A DNA stretch of 64,000 nucleotides from Ottowia beijingensis. Its GTDB lineage: Bacteria > Pseudomonadota > Gammaproteobacteria > Burkholderiales > Burkholderiaceae_C. Shown in pieces: positions 20,503 to 31,106 of the stretch. The DNA lies in NCBI RefSeq assembly GCF_013423955.1, contig NZ_JACCKX010000001.1, positions 2,666,001 through 2,730,000 on the forward strand. The letters run 5' to 3'. The stretch's first letter is position 1, and every line of letters starts with the position of its first letter. A program made the position numbers and the translations under genes. The notes beneath the pieces were generated by a model that was given only the letters and a program-made list of their open reading frames with translations, made no database searches and was not told where the DNA came from.

Positions 20503-23242
20503 GCACTTTCGAGAACCCGCGCCCAGACTCCGGCAAGTTGCTGGAGACCATGGTCAGCCGCCTGCTGCAGGGCGAATCACTGGCCGCGTTCAGCGACTGG
20601 TTTGCCAGCCCCGATGGCCCGCTGGCTACCGTGGCCCCCGCACCGACCCGCTGGGTGCCCGGGCCATGGCACGCGCGTTGTGGGCCGCCGTGCCGCTGCC
20701 GCAAAACCGCTGGCGCCCGCGCGGGTTGCCCAAGCTGGAGCGCAACGACCCGTGCTACTGCGGATCGGGCCGCAAATACAAGCACTGCTGCGCCGCCTGG
20801 GCCGATCTGCCGCTGCCGATCGAGCCCGAGATGCTGATGGCGCTGGCTATTCAGCACGCACCGCCGCAGGCGCTGGATCTGGGCAACCTGCGCACGCTGC
20901 CGCCGCACGCGCTGGCGCAGGCGGCCATGTTCTGGATGGAGCAGGGCCGCCCCGAACAGGTCGAGCGCGTGCTGGCGCCGCTGTTCGAGCAGGCCGAGGG
21001 CCTGGACGAGCGCCATGAGCCCGCCTTCGACATCCTGATGGATGCCCTGCAAGCGCTGGGCCAGCAGACGCGCCGCCTGGCCCTGGCGCGGCGCATCGGC
21101 CAGAGCCGCGACAAGGCGCTGGCCGTTGCCGCGCTGGGCCGCGAGGTGAGCATGCTGGCCGATCAGGGCGACTACCGTGGTGCGTGGGCGGTGTTCAAGC
21201 AGGCGCAGCGCGCCGCGCCTGATGACCCGCAACTCTGGCACCTGGAACTGGTCACCCTGCTGGCCGAGGGCCGGGCCGACGAAGCGCGGTTGCGCGGTCC
21301 GCTGCTGGCCGCCAAGGCGCGCCGTGGCGGGTTCGATGAACTGGCGCTGGTGCTGCAGGACCTGGCCGAGCACGGCCTGCAGGCTGCGTACGAGCACATG
21401 GCCGAAGATGCCGGTGGCTTCGACGCAGAAAGCACGCGCGACTGGCTGGCGCTGTGCGCCCAGGTGCCCGACACGCTGGATGCCGACGCCGTCCGCGCCG
21501 CCTACCGCATCGAAACCCAGGGCACGGCCCGCCGGTCCGCCAAGCCGTCAGTAGATGCCGTCAAGGCGCTGACCGCCGGCATGCGCTGGCTGCGCGTGCG
21601 CCCCGCCCGGGCGCTGGCGGCGCTGGAGCGGCGCTGGCAGCGGCGTTTTCCGGTCGATAAGCCCATGTCGACCCAGCTGCTGGGCGATGCCGAAGCGCTG
21701 ATCGAAGACGCCTTCTGGGCTGCCGAATTCCTGCGCCTGAGCCCCGAAGGCTGGATGAGCGTGCAGGTGCTGGACGACTTGCTGCTGGCCGCGCAGGAGC
21801 GCGTGCTGATGGACGAATCCGCCGCCGATCTGCAAGCCGCCTGGCGCCTGGCCGAGCACGCGCTGCGCCTGCTGCATGCGCTGTGGCACACCGTGCCCGA
21901 TGCCGCCAGCGCGCGGCAGGCGCGCCTGGGTGCCGAGTGGGCGCACGCGGGCACCCAGCCGCTGCTGCGTCTGCTGGCGCAAATCATCGACCTCGGCCAT
22001 GCCTGCCAGCGTGACGTGCTGGCGCTGGCTGAATGGGGCCTGGCGCTGAACCCCGTGGACAACCACGGCTGGCGCGCGCAAGTGACCGATGCCTATATCG
22101 CGCAAGGCCGCGCCGCCGATGCGCTGGCCCTGCTCGACCAATACCCCAACGACTGGCCACCCGCGCAGCACCGTCGCGCGCTGGCCTTGTACGTGCTGGG
22201 CCGCCCCGACGAAGCCGCCGCCGTGCTGGCGCAGGCCCATGCCGAGTACCCGCGTTCATGCAGGCGCTGTGGCCCGACATGCTGGACGTGCCTGAAGCCG
22301 AACAAGGCCCTGGCATGCGCGTGGGCGGCTCCCTCGCGGCCTACGATTACCGCGTCGAAGCCCGCGCCGACTGGGTGCGCACCGGGGCGCTGGCCTGGGC
22401 GCGCAGCCTGGCCCTGCCCGTCAAGCCCGCGCGCAAGACCCGCGCCGCCACCAGGAAGCGCGCCGCACCGAAGGGCGCTGCTGGCATGTCGAACCTGCTG
22501 GCGGGCGGCACCGGTGCCGACGACCTGGCCCTGCCCGAGAGCGCGCGCCAGCACCTGCGCCGCCACAGCGACTGGCCGCGCCTGCACGGTTTTCTGGCCG
22601 CCTTGGCCTGGGCGCCCGATCTCGTCATGCCCGGGCGCTGGCTGCCGGGCGTGCTGGACTGGCGCACCAACGCACTGCCCAAGACCCAAGCCGCTCAGCT
22701 CAAGGCGATCAACGCCGACATGGATGCCATCATGCGGCTGTACAACAGCCTGAACGCGCCCCTGGCCAACGCGCAGGCGGGCATGGCCATGCCGCTGCCG
22801 GCGCCGGCCTTGGCGCAAGCACTGGGTACGGAAGAGGGCGGTGCGGTGACGGACGAAGCGTGGCACACCTGGGCCGCCGGCTTTGTGCAGGGGGCGGAGC
22901 TGAGTGCCGCCGGCTGGCGCCGCCTGGGCCACCCGCTGCAGGCCAAGCCTTTGCGCCGCGCGGGCGCTGCGTCCACCAGCGCCAGCGCGTTCATGGTGCT
23001 GCATGCACTGGCTGCCCGTGCGCCGCGCGCCGTGGCGGGGATGAGCCGGCCTGGCAACCCGTGCAGGACGATGGCCAGCCCTTGCTGCTGGGGCTGGACG
23101 ATACGCCGCAGACCGTGCCCCCGGCGGATCAGATCCAGGGGCGCTGAACCTGCTGTGGCCGTCGGTGCTGGCGGCCCGGCTGGCGCGTCAGAGCGCGTTT
23201 GGCGGGGCGGCGATTCAGTTCGACAGCTTTTCGCTGGATTGA
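20499..23242 (+). CDS. SEC-C motif / UPF0149 domain protein of about 915 residues, frameshifted as assembled
   Basis: Large soluble protein. A zinc-binding SEC-C motif sits near the N terminus ([17 protein letters not shown], about residues 82-98). A long alpha-helical, TPR-like middle follows ([31 protein letters not shown]). A C-terminal UPF0149/YecA-like region occupies about 680-810 ([22 protein letters not shown], then [11 protein letters not shown]). YecA has the two domains in the opposite order. Four frame changes, near 20650, 22245, 23035 and 23145, are each explained by one lost C or G. The corrected length divides by three and ends [14 protein letters not shown] proteins are linked to SecA and ribosomes; the role here is unknown. 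The 3' end overlaps convergent prmC by 28 bp. Confidence 0.75.
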
Positions 23243-24075
23243 GCGCGGCGGTCTGGGTACTGCCCGCCTGAGCCGCGCTCGATGCCCGCCAGGTCGCGCC
23301 GCGACTGCACCTGCGCGAACCCCGCGGCACTGAGCAGCGCGCGCACCGCGCCAGCCTGATCCCAGCCGTGCTCCAGCAGCAGCCAGCCGCCGGGCGCCAG
23401 GTGCGCAGGCGCCTGCGCCACGATGCGGCGGATGTCGTCCAGCCCATCGGCGCCGCTGACCAAGGCCTGGCGCGGCTCGTGTGCCAGCGCGGGCAGGTGC
23501 GGGTCGGTGTCGGCAATGTAGGGCGGGTTGCTGACGATCAGGTCAAGGCGTTCGCCCGCCACTGGCGTCAGCCAGTCGCCCAGGCGCATGTCGACGCGCA
23601 GGCCCAGCCGCTCGGCATTGGCGCGCGCCACGGCGAGCGCGTCGGCGCTGGCGTCCACCGCCACCACCTGCGCCAGCGGCCGCTGCTGCGCGATGGCCAG
23701 CGCGATGGCGCCGCTGCCCGTGCCCAGGTCGAGCACGCGGCGCGGTGCATCGGCGGGCAGCAGGGCCAGCGCCCAGTCGACCAGCGTCTCGGTATCGTCG
23801 CGCGGGTCGAGCACGCGGGCATCGACGCGCAGCGTGAGGCCGTGGAAGGCCTTCTCACCCGTCAGATAGGCCAGCGGCTCGCCCGCCAGCCGGCGCGTGG
23901 CCAGCGCCTGCAGGCGTGCGTCGGCTTCGGCGGGCATCGCATCGGTGTCGTGCGCCAGCAGCCAGGCGCGGGCGTGCGTGGGCTGCTCCAGCACGTGCAG
24001 CAGCAGCATCTGCGCCTCCAGCCGGGGCAGGCCGCGTGCTTGCCAGTGGCGCAGGGCGTTGGACAGGGTGGTCAC
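23215..24075 (-). CDS. prmC: Peptide chain release factor N5-glutamine methyltransferase
   Basis: PrmC methylates the glutamine of the GGQ motif in release factors RF1 and RF2. The 286-residue protein has the N-terminal helical domain ([21 protein letters not shown], then [13 protein letters not shown]), the SAM loop [14 protein letters not shown] (about 114-127) and the catalytic NPPY (about 183-186). It starts at GTG. The usual C-terminal IERGSGGQY is followed by about 13 extra residues that overlap the end of the convergent SEC-C gene. Its substrate gene prfA lies just upstream on the same strand, separated by a BON lipoprotein gene. Confidence 0.95.
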   Translation of the reverse strand: MTTLSNALRHWQARGLPRLEAQMLLLHVLEQPTHARAWLLAHDTDAMPAEADARLQALATRRLAGEPLAYLTGEKAFHGLTLRVDARVLDPRDDTETLVDWALALLPADAPRRVLDLGTGSGAIALAIAQQRPLAQVVAVDASADALAVARANAERLGLRVDMRLGDWLTPVAGERLDLIVSNPPYIADTDPHLPALAHEPRQALVSGADGLDDIRRIVAQAPAHLAPGGWLLLEHGWDQAGAVRALLSAAGFAQVQSRRDLAGIERGSGGQYPDRRAQSSEKLSN

Positions 24076-24078
24076 TGA

Positions 24079-24134
24079 TTGCTATTGAAAAGGAAGCTGC
24101 TTGCGCTGTAGGGACGGGCGCTGGAGGCCTATTT
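24079..24134. repeat. Dispersed intergenic repeat, family A, short form
   Basis: TGCTATTGAAAAGGAAGCTG, then CTTGCGC and GGACGGGCGCTGGAGGCC. This is the reverse-oriented short form, ending at the prmC start. Confidence 0.65.
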
Positions 24135-24185
24135 TGCTTGCGGGAAGCATAGGAGTCATCCTGACAAGCAACCTTCATGGGGCGC

Positions 24186-24264
24186 TTGTGGGAGCGGGCT
24201 TGCCCGCGATAGGGCGTCTCATTCTTCGACGCGCCGCCATCGCGGCCAAGGCCGCTCCTACAGT
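24186..24264. repeat. REP-like hairpin element, family B, copy between prmC and the BON gene
   Basis: Arms GGGAGCGGGCTTGCCCGCGA and TCGCGGCCAAGGCCGCTCC flank about 37 bases. It is an almost exact relative of the element at 2266. Confidence 0.75.
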
Positions 24265-24291
24265 GTCAGCATGGCGCAACGCCCACGAACA

Positions 24292-24690
24292 TCACGGCGC
24301 GCTCATCCGATCCACCACGTCGCGCACGCCGGCCACGCTGCGCGCGGTCTGCACGGCCAGGGCGCGGTCGGCCGGGTTGGCCAGTTGCCCGCTCAAAATC
24401 ACCACGCCGCCTTCGTAGGTGTCGACGCCCAGATTGCTGCCGGCCAGCGCGGGCTGTGCCGCCAGCGCGGCGCGCACCCGGTCGGCCACGCGTTGCGCGC
24501 CGGCGGTGGAGCCGGAGGCGCCATCCCACACCTCGGGCGCCTTGCGCAAATCCGGCACAGGAATCTCGATGCGCGTGGGCGTGGCGCCCCAGGGCGTGCC
24601 GCCGGTGCCGCAGCCGGCCAGCAGCGACAAGGCCGCCGCGCCTGCCAGCAGCAGGGCAGGGCGGTGCGAGGAGGTGGCGTTCAGGGGCAT
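24292..24690 (-). CDS. BON domain lipoprotein
   Basis: 132-residue predicted lipoprotein. A signal peptide ends in the lipobox LLAGC (about 27-31). A single BON domain follows (about 65-130), with RVADRVRAALAAQPALAG, the GGVVILSGQLANPADRALA segment and a final VAGVRDVVDRMSAP. BON domains of the OsmY type bind phospholipid and protect the envelope. The ATG at 24690 is chosen over upstream codons because it gives the proper signal peptide. The gene lies between prfA and prmC on their strand, breaking the usual adjacency. Exact function unknown. Confidence 0.85.
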   Translation of the reverse strand: MPLNATSSHRPALLLAGAAALSLLAGCGTGGTPWGATPTRIEIPVPDLRKAPEVWDGASGSTAGAQRVADRVRAALAAQPALAGSNLGVDTYEGGVVILSGQLANPADRALAVQTARSVAGVRDVVDRMSAP

Positions 24691-24762
24691 GGTGTCGGTC
24701 CTTTGCTGTGTGAATGTGGTTGTGGCGTCCTGATTCCAGTTCCAGTTCAATGCGTCAATCGC

Positions 24763-24836
24763 CGTCATCCCGGCGAAGGCCGGATTCATGTTGCTCCGCC
24801 CACGGCGTCTGGATCGCGGCTTGCGCCGGAATGACG
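24763..24836. repeat. Inverted repeat, family E, copy 2
   Basis: The left arm GTCATCCCGGCGAAGGCCGG and right arm GCTTGCGCCGGAATGAC are inverted around about 35 bases. It matches the copy at 4400-4475. Confidence 0.75.
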
Positions 24837-24925
24837 AGCTATGGCAGCTTCGATCTGGAATTGGAATGAGGCAGGTCTTCGGCACGCAGGGTGGAGGATA
24901 GGGATGTCGGAGCCGGAATCAAATC

Positions 24926-24992
24926 AAGGGGAGTATCGGTTGTTTGCGCTTTATTCACGGGCGCTTGCGGGTTTCATGCAGTGGAGTATGTG
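24926..24992 (-). repeat. ATACTCCC-bounded repeat, family C, copy 2 (reverse orientation)
   Basis: On the minus strand it reads ATACTCC, then AGCGCCCGTGAATAAAGCGC, then GATACTCCCC. Length and internal spacing equal the plus-strand copies. Confidence 0.7.
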
Positions 24993-25129
24993 ATGCATGA
25001 AGGGTTGCGTGGCAGCGCTTCGGCGCCAAGCAGCGCGTTCACCCAAGGTGCCGTGCCAGCGTAATGGCCCATGGTATGCGGCCTGGCGCGGCGGCGCAGC
25101 CACCCACGGCTTTCCAACGCCGGAACGGC

Positions 25130-26215
25130 TCAGGCGTTGACCTCCAGCTCGGCAACCTGCTCGGCCTCGCGCGCAGCCTGCAGCGCATCCAGTACATCGG
25201 CCAGGTCGCCTTCCATCACCATTGCCACCTTGTACAGCGTCAGGTTGATGCGGTGGTCGGTCAGCCGCCCCTGCGGGAAGTTGTAGGTGCGGATGCGGTC
25301 GCTGCGGTCGCCGCTGCCGATCAGGCCCTTGCGCGTGGCGGCCTCCTTGGCGGCGCGCTCGCTGCGCTCCTTCTCCTGCAGGCGCGCCTGCAGCACCTGC
25401 AGCGCCTTGGCCTTGTTGGCGTGCTGGCTGCGGCCGTCCTGGCATTCGGCCACCATGCCCGTGGGCAGGTGCACCACGCGCACGGCCGAATCGGTCTTGT
25501 TGATGTGCTGCCCGCCCGCGCCGGATGCGCGGAAGGTGTCGATGCGCAGATCGGCCGGGTTTAGCGTGATCGCCTCGGCCGCATCCGGCTCGGGCATCAC
25601 CGCCACGGTGGCGGCACTGGTGTGGATGCGGCCCTGCGTCTCCGTCACCGGCACGCGCTGCACGCGGTGCCCGCCCGACTCAAAACGCAGCCGGCCATAG
25701 GCGCCGTCGCCCTCGATGCGCAGCACCACCTCCTTGTAGCCGCCCAGCTCCGCCGGCGACTCGCTCATCACCTCCACGCGCCAGCCTTCGCCTTGCGCGT
25801 AACGCGTGTACATGCGCGCCAGGTCACCCGCGAACAGGGCCGACTCATCACCGCCCGTGCCCGCGCGGATCTCGAGGAAGGCGTTGCGCGCGTCATCGGG
25901 GTCCTTGGGCAGCAGCATGCGCTGCAGCTCGGCCTCCAGCTCGGTCAGTTCGGCTTCGGCGGCGGCAATCTCCTCGCGCGCCATGTCGGCCATGTCCGGG
26001 TCGTCAAGCAACTCGTTGGCCGCGGCCAGGTCTTTCTCGCGCTGCTGAAAGCGCGCCCAGCGCCCTGCCACCGCGGCCACCTCGGTGTGCTCGCGCGACA
26101 GCTTCATGAACTGCCCCATGTCGGCCATAACATCGGGCTGGGTCAGCAGAAAATCCAGCTCGCCCAGGCGATCAGTGTGGCGCTGGAGTTGGTGGCGCAG
26201 TGAATCTCGCATCAT
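25130..26215 (-). CDS. prfA: Peptide chain release factor 1
   Basis: RF1 recognises UAA and UAG stop codons and triggers peptide release. The product of about 361 residues shows the GTGGDE segment, [20 protein letters not shown], where PVT is the stop-codon-reading tripeptide (E. coli has PAT), and the catalytic [13 protein letters not shown] (GGQ at about 233-235). Two consecutive ATGs (26215 and 26212) open the gene; either would serve. The upstream gene in the canonical operon, hemA, is 7 kb away here because the minor-pilin cluster intervenes. A bidirectional-looking terminator separates prfA from pilE. Confidence 0.97.
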   Translation of the reverse strand: MMRDSLRHQLQRHTDRLGELDFLLTQPDVMADMGQFMKLSREHTEVAAVAGRWARFQQREKDLAAANELLDDPDMADMAREEIAAAEAELTELEAELQRMLLPKDPDDARNAFLEIRAGTGGDESALFAGDLARMYTRYAQGEGWRVEVMSESPAELGGYKEVVLRIEGDGAYGRLRFESGGHRVQRVPVTETQGRIHTSAATVAVMPEPDAAEAITLNPADLRIDTFRASGAGGQHINKTDSAVRVVHLPTGMVAECQDGRSQHANKAKALQVLQARLQEKERSERAAKEAATRKGLIGSGDRSDRIRTYNFPQGRLTDHRINLTLYKVAMVMEGDLADVLDALQAAREAEQVAELEVNA

Positions 26216-26237
26216 CAGGGCGAGGATTGTCGCGCAA

Positions 26238-26273
26238 GAAAAAGCTGGCCATCCATAGGCGGCCAGCTTTTTC
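26238..26273 (-). terminator. Terminator between pilE and prfA
   Basis: AAAAAGCTGGCC pairs with GGCCAGCTTTTT around an 11-base loop. The long stem with flanking A and T runs can act in either direction. It probably ends the fimT-pilE transcript, so prfA needs its own promoter in the short space that remains. Confidence 0.85.
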
Positions 26274-26301
26274 AGCTTGAAAGATATACGTGGCTGCGTT
26301 C

Positions 26302-26720
26302 TTATTTGCCCCAGCAATCCTGCACAGTTGCTGTCCCAGATACCCCTCGGACTCCCGCGTTCGTCAGCGTGTAGTTGCCGCATTTGTCACCGGCCTGTGA
26401 ATTCTTTGGAGTTCCGGTGAGGGTGTACGTGGTGCCGTCTGAAGTCAATGAAATGTCGTAGCGATCGGCCGGAACTTTCTTCAGGCTGTCAGGAAAGTTG
26501 GCCGTTAGAGGATAGGTGCCAGTAGCCGTGGCCGCCCGCTCCATCCACTGCGCTGCCTGCAACATCCCGGCACGTGCCTCGGCGCGGTGACCACGTCGAA
26601 CGTACTCAGCATAACTGGGATACGCGATGGCGGCCAAGATGCCGATCACGGCGACGGTGATCATCAACTCAATCAGTGTGAAGCCGCGCTGGCGCTTCGT
26701 CAAAAAGGGCTTCCATTCAT
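26302..26720 (-). CDS. pilE: Type IV minor pilin PilE-like, start region apparently frameshifted
   Basis: Pilin-like protein of about 139 residues. The type III leader is cleaved by PilD at [11 protein letters not shown], with the conserved Glu at +5, followed by the hydrophobic N-terminal helix and [21 protein letters not shown]. Two C-terminal cysteines (DKCGNY and VQDCWGK) form the D-loop. In the given sequence the only in-frame start is TTG at 26730. Restoring one T in the T5 run near 26706 lets the ATG at 26720 give [13 protein letters not shown], a normal leader. It is the last gene of the fimT-pilVWXY1E operon and is likely part of the priming complex at the pilus tip. Confidence 0.85.
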
Positions 26721-26747
26721 GGTGGCCCAATGCACTTTAGTGCGGCG

Positions 26748-29700
26748 TTATCTCAACTGGCGCCAGTTGGGGCGCAGCAGCAGTTCGGGCAGCTTGGCGA
26801 GATTGTCGGCAACGCCATCGCTGCCAGCTCTTCTTTGCTCGAACTTTGAACCTACTCGAAGCTCTTTGGGCGAAGCTGTCATGCGGGCATAGCCAGCATC
26901 GATGCTGTTGTAAACCCCCGTGGTGACGCCGTTCGCATCCGTGGTCGTATTGCCGTCCACATTCATCAAGGGTGCACCCGCCGGCAGACCGGTCGTGATG
27001 TTCAGCAACGTCCGGAAGTTCTTGACGGAACGGGGCGAAGGCGTGCACACCTCTTCACTGTCTGCGGTCGCGCTGCCCGATGCGGGAACCTCTGTAATGA
27101 TTTCAAGCAGGTTGCCGCCATCATAAAAATCGATGGATGCCAGTGATCGTTCACCGACTTCGGGCAGATCCATGTACCAGCCTTTCTTCTCGGTGCAGTC
27201 TGTGGCGTCCTCAGGGCAGTCATATTTCACCCTGGTCGCCTCCAGTTTCCAGAACGTGCGGCCAGAACTGATCCCGCCACCTGCGCGCTGTGAACCTTCA
27301 TCCACGGACTGTGATTGCAGTTGTGCACGGGTCACCGTGGCCGGTGTTGGATTGCTGTCCTTGACCTTGACTTTGCCTCGTGAGGCGCCCGCCGCCGTTT
27401 CCACTTCATAGCGGGTATTGTCAAGAACGGAGTAGAGGCTTTGCCTAGAAACGTCAGTCCGGTCGCCTTCGGTGAGGTTTCGACCCGTTCCGAAGGCCAC
27501 CATCAGGCCGCCCACTTCGCGGTTCGGACGGAACACGGGTGGGGTTGTGATGGGCTGCCGGCTGATGCCGCCGCTCGGCGATGTGTAAGTGGCGCGAAAC
27601 AACTCCTTTCCGCCAAAAGCGACCTTCCATTGCGCAGGGTCGTTGCTGGCGATGTCGAACTTCCACATGTTGCCCCGCAGATCACCAGCGTAGACAAAGT
27701 CGGGAATGCCGTCGCCGTTGACGTCAAGGAACTGTGGAGTCGAGAGTCCGTTGGATTTCGCCTCGGCATGGTCGGTGGGTACAGCCGGGATGATTTTCAG
27801 CGACTTGTCGCCATCCAGGTACTGGATCAGGAGTACGGGTCGCTCATTCACGCTGTTGTAGCCATTACCCAGAACAACGGCCCAACGGTTGTCGTTTGTA
27901 CGTGTAATCTGAAGCGCCCGCTGAGTATTGTTTTCAGCAACCACGGGGCCGCCAAAGATGTGTCCAATGTCTTTCCACTTCTCGGGCCAATCGGGGTCGG
28001 ATGGGTCGGCATTGAACGCTGTCTTGTCCATCACCACCAGACTGCCAGCCTTGGTTTTCACAAAATCCGAGGGCGTCGAACCATCACTGGCGCCTGGATT
28101 GGTCACATCCAGCACGAAGAAACCCTTGCCACCCGCACCCAACGTGCCCACCAGATAAGTTGCCCAGTCGGCGGCCGTATTACCAGAGCCGAGTTTCAGG
28201 TCGCCGGTAAAGGGCGAGCCATCAACATAATATTGATGATCGTAGTTAGGCCGCGTCAAGGCGGGAAGATTTTTGATGACGCCCTGAGGAACGTAGGCAA
28301 TCTTCTCGGTGCCATCGGTGGCGGAGAATCCGTGCAGCATGCCATCATTGCCGCCAACATACAGCATCGGCGTGCGCTTGCGCTGAGCTGCGGTGAAGGC
28401 GGTATAGCCACCAAACGAGTAGGCACTGGCGGGTTGACCGATGTACCAGACCGCAGAGTTGACGATATCCCCTGCCGAGACTTGCGGGTCCGGAAGGTTC
28501 CTCCCGTTTGATCTTGTTCCTTGCTGCGGTCACCGCGGATGAAGTTAACGCGGTCTCGTCCGACGGCATCGGTGTCCGTTCCCTTGAGCAAGGTCTTCTG
28601 GGCATCGCTGAGGGGTGACGACGCAGTCAACCATTCAAAGGAAATGCCGGTGCGCGTTTCGTCGTTGAATGAAAGCACCAAACGATCAGGAATGCTCGAG
28701 GTTGGAATAGCATCCAATTTATCGGCAGTGGTTAACCCTTGGCCCGCACCGGTCGTGCCCCATGCGGTGTTCGGGGAGACGGTTCCGCTGGTCGAAATGG
28801 AATTGGACGCGACGTAACCGTACCATCGATTGGCCAGAGAGTTCTGGTCATCGGCTGCCACATAGCTTGCTTGGTAGGCCGACGTGCCTACGCGACTGAT
28901 CGAGCCCGAAGCCGAGGTGAAACTGGTCACAGGTTGGCTGGTGTCGGCGATGATCGCGCCAAAATTCGCTCGAAAACGGGTGTCAGATCACCACCGGTCA
29001 CAGGGAAAACTCTCCACGGCTGTTTATGGCCATGTGCCAGAGTTCTTCAGGACGGTAGCGATCATAATAGGTTTCAGAAAGGGACAGCGTTGTGTCTGTC
29101 CAAAATTTCCCCGGTGACCACGTCTGTCAGCCCCGACCCGTACATGCCGCCCGTGAACAGCGGGTTGGTGCCACTGTTGGTCCACTGGCTGGCTGTTTTT
29201 CCATAGCCAATGGTGTAGTGCTTCATATGCTGCCAAGTGGCAGGGTTGTTCTTTGGGTTCCAGTACTCTTCAAGCGTCTGCGATCCTGTCGTCGATACAA
29301 AAGTCTCGTCACCGGATTGAATAACATCAGGAATGATTTCGTTGGCAATGCTGGGCTGAAGGTCGGTCGACCAGTAATGAAACGCCATGTCCGACAAGGT
29401 GGGATAAGCAAAATGGCGAGTCACTGCCCAGCGAGTACATTGCCCTGAGCGATTCCAAGCGTTGCACGGGCTTCCGTCGTTAGGATTCGTGGTAACGTTG
29501 TATGTCGTCGTGGCGGTACCACCCCCAGCACCCTGATACACCTGAGTCTGCGGGTCAGTGGTCGAGTACGACTTGCCGTCTGGAAACGTGACGTTCGTGC
29601 GATCAGCGTCGGAGATGCGCTCCGCCGAGTCACTTGCCATCTTCGCCTGGAAGCCGAAGGCGTTGAAAGCGGGCGCAATGTCTTCCCTGTATCGGTTCCA

Positions 29701-30261
29701 GCCACCGTCCGAGAGGAAAATGTGGTAAGCCTTGCGGCAAGTCAGAGGATTATCGTCTGCCGTTCCTGGGACCGTATTCCAAGGATTATCGGCGCCCGTT
29801 TTCTTGAGGTATTCGCCGGCGTTCCAAACCATCTTGTGAGACGGGGTCCAGCCGCCTTCTACCAAGCCTGCAACCCAGGTGCTGAAATTGGCCTTGTGCG
29901 TGCCAGAGAAAATATTCAAGGCGTTTTTATTCTGACAGCCACCGCTGTTCGACGGAATATTGTCGCAAGTGAATGACTGCCAAGCCAAGCGAAACCTGTT
30001 GTCGTAGGTCGACTGGTTGATCAGTGTGTTCTGAAGCCCTTCCTTGAGCCACTGAATTCGCTTCTTGCCGGTGCCGTCCAAGTTGTTCATGCTCCCCGAG
30101 TTGTCCACGCTGAGAATGACGTTCGGGGCGGGCATTCTATAGGCGGAGCCAGCAGGATATTGCGCCAAATCCAGAGGGGCACCAAGCAATGGAAGCGGCA
30201 AACCGATCGTGGCAACTACTGCCGCAATCACTCTTTTTCTTGGCAGGATAGATTTTTTCAT
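26748..30261 (-). CDS. pilY1: Type IV pilus tip adhesin PilY1, frameshifted as assembled
   Basis: Predicted 1172-residue secreted protein. A signal peptide is followed by a von Willebrand A domain with the metal-ion site DNSGSM (about 53-58). The PilY1 block LWHMAINSRGEF follows, then GDIVNSAVWYIG leading into the C-terminal beta-propeller (LYVGGNDGMLHGF). An EF-hand-like calcium loop, DVNGDGIPD, lies near residue 840 and in characterised PilY1 proteins controls pilus retraction. The frame changes near 29100 (two bases net), 29007, 28970 and 28510 all fit lost homopolymer bases; with five restored the length divides by three. The start is the ATG at 30261, nine bases after AGGG; 30270 is an alternative. 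Confidence 0.9.
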
Positions 30262-30318
30262 AGCGATCATCCCTAGGTATCTACAGACTATGTGGGTCTT
30301 TCCTTAGACCGATCTTGC

Positions 30319-31101
30319 TTATTCAACAGCCTGCAATGACAAAGTGGACTGCAGAACCACTGTCGTCGTGGGGCGATTGCCTTGAGCGATGGCGGTGATG
30401 CGATAAACCCATGGTTTTTTCCGACTGGGTGCGAAACGCTCCACGTTGGAGCCGGGCGGCATGCCGGCTAACAGGGAGACATTGGGGTCTACATAGGGCA
30501 GGATTTCCACCCAGTACCAAGCGCGTCGGTTTCCCGCCGTGCCGCTCAAAATGGGGTTGGCGGTAGCCGCAGCATCTGCGCCCGTAAACTGACCGTAATG
30601 GGCCGCCACGTTGTCATCCTTCATGGCCGTCAAGGTGGCCGAGTCGTTCCAGAAATCCTGAGGGTCTGCCCGCTTCTGGCAAATGCCCTTGTAGCACTTG
30701 AGTGTCGGGCTCCTGTCCTGAATCTCCGAAAGTGTCTGTTCAAGATCTTTCGTCTCGATATCGAAGAAGACAGCCGTGGCGCGGCGACATACATCCTCTT
30801 TGGCGGGATCATTGACGCAAATCGAGCCGTCGGGCTGTACGCCACGAATATCGAACTCGGCGTCTTGCAGCATGGCCTGCGCAGCTTCGAAAGTGCGCCG
30901 ATAGTCGGCGTCGTTGCCGACTACAACTTCACCGAACAAAGCGCTGCGCGACGCCCACAGCGCCAGCAACATGGAGAGCAGCACTAGGACGATAACGACA
31001 TACAGAGCCACGCCCTTCTGTCGCCTAGCCAGCGATAGCGATAAGGGGATGCTGCGAGTACGGTTCTCGGGCCGTCCTGGCAAAGAAAACAGAGTCATCA
31101 T
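30319..31101 (-). CDS. pilX: Type IV minor pilin assembly protein PilX
   Basis: 260 residues. The prepilin-like leader ends RRQKG/VALYVVIVLVLLSML, the usual PilX form lacking Glu at +5, consistent with a tip-proximal pseudopilin. A PilX-type N-terminal domain (RSALFGEVVVGNDADYRRTFEAAQAMLQDAE) and a cysteine-containing globular part follow. The ATG lies 5 bp beyond the pilW stop. This is the one gene of the minor-pilin cluster whose frame is intact as written. PilX recruits PilY1, encoded next, to the priming complex. Confidence 0.9.
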   Translation of the reverse strand: MMTLFSLPGRPENRTRSIPLSLSLARRQKGVALYVVIVLVLLSMLLALWASRSALFGEVVVGNDADYRRTFEAAQAMLQDAEFDIRGVQPDGSICVNDPAKEDVCRRATAVFFDIETKDLEQTLSEIQDRSPTLKCYKGICQKRADPQDFWNDSATLTAMKDDNVAAHYGQFTGADAAATANPILSGTAGNRRAWYWVEILPYVDPNVSLLAGMPPGSNVERFAPSRKKPWVYRITAIAQGNRPTTTVVLQSTLSLQAVE

Positions 31102-31106
31102 GTCAC

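Larger units (their letters stand above)
24691..25129. other. 439-bp gap between the BON gene and prfA: repeats only
   Basis: Holds one family E inverted repeat and one reverse-oriented family C repeat (listed separately). The remaining sequence from about 24993 to 25129 shows only a very short unsupported reading frame on the minus strand, just past the prfA stop. No RNA gene was recognised. Confidence 0.6.

Noticed and set aside
24993..25129. Short reading frame of about 32 codons on the minus strand just after prfA
   Set aside because: No ribosome site, no recognised family, and it runs into a dispersed repeat. It cannot be distinguished from chance.
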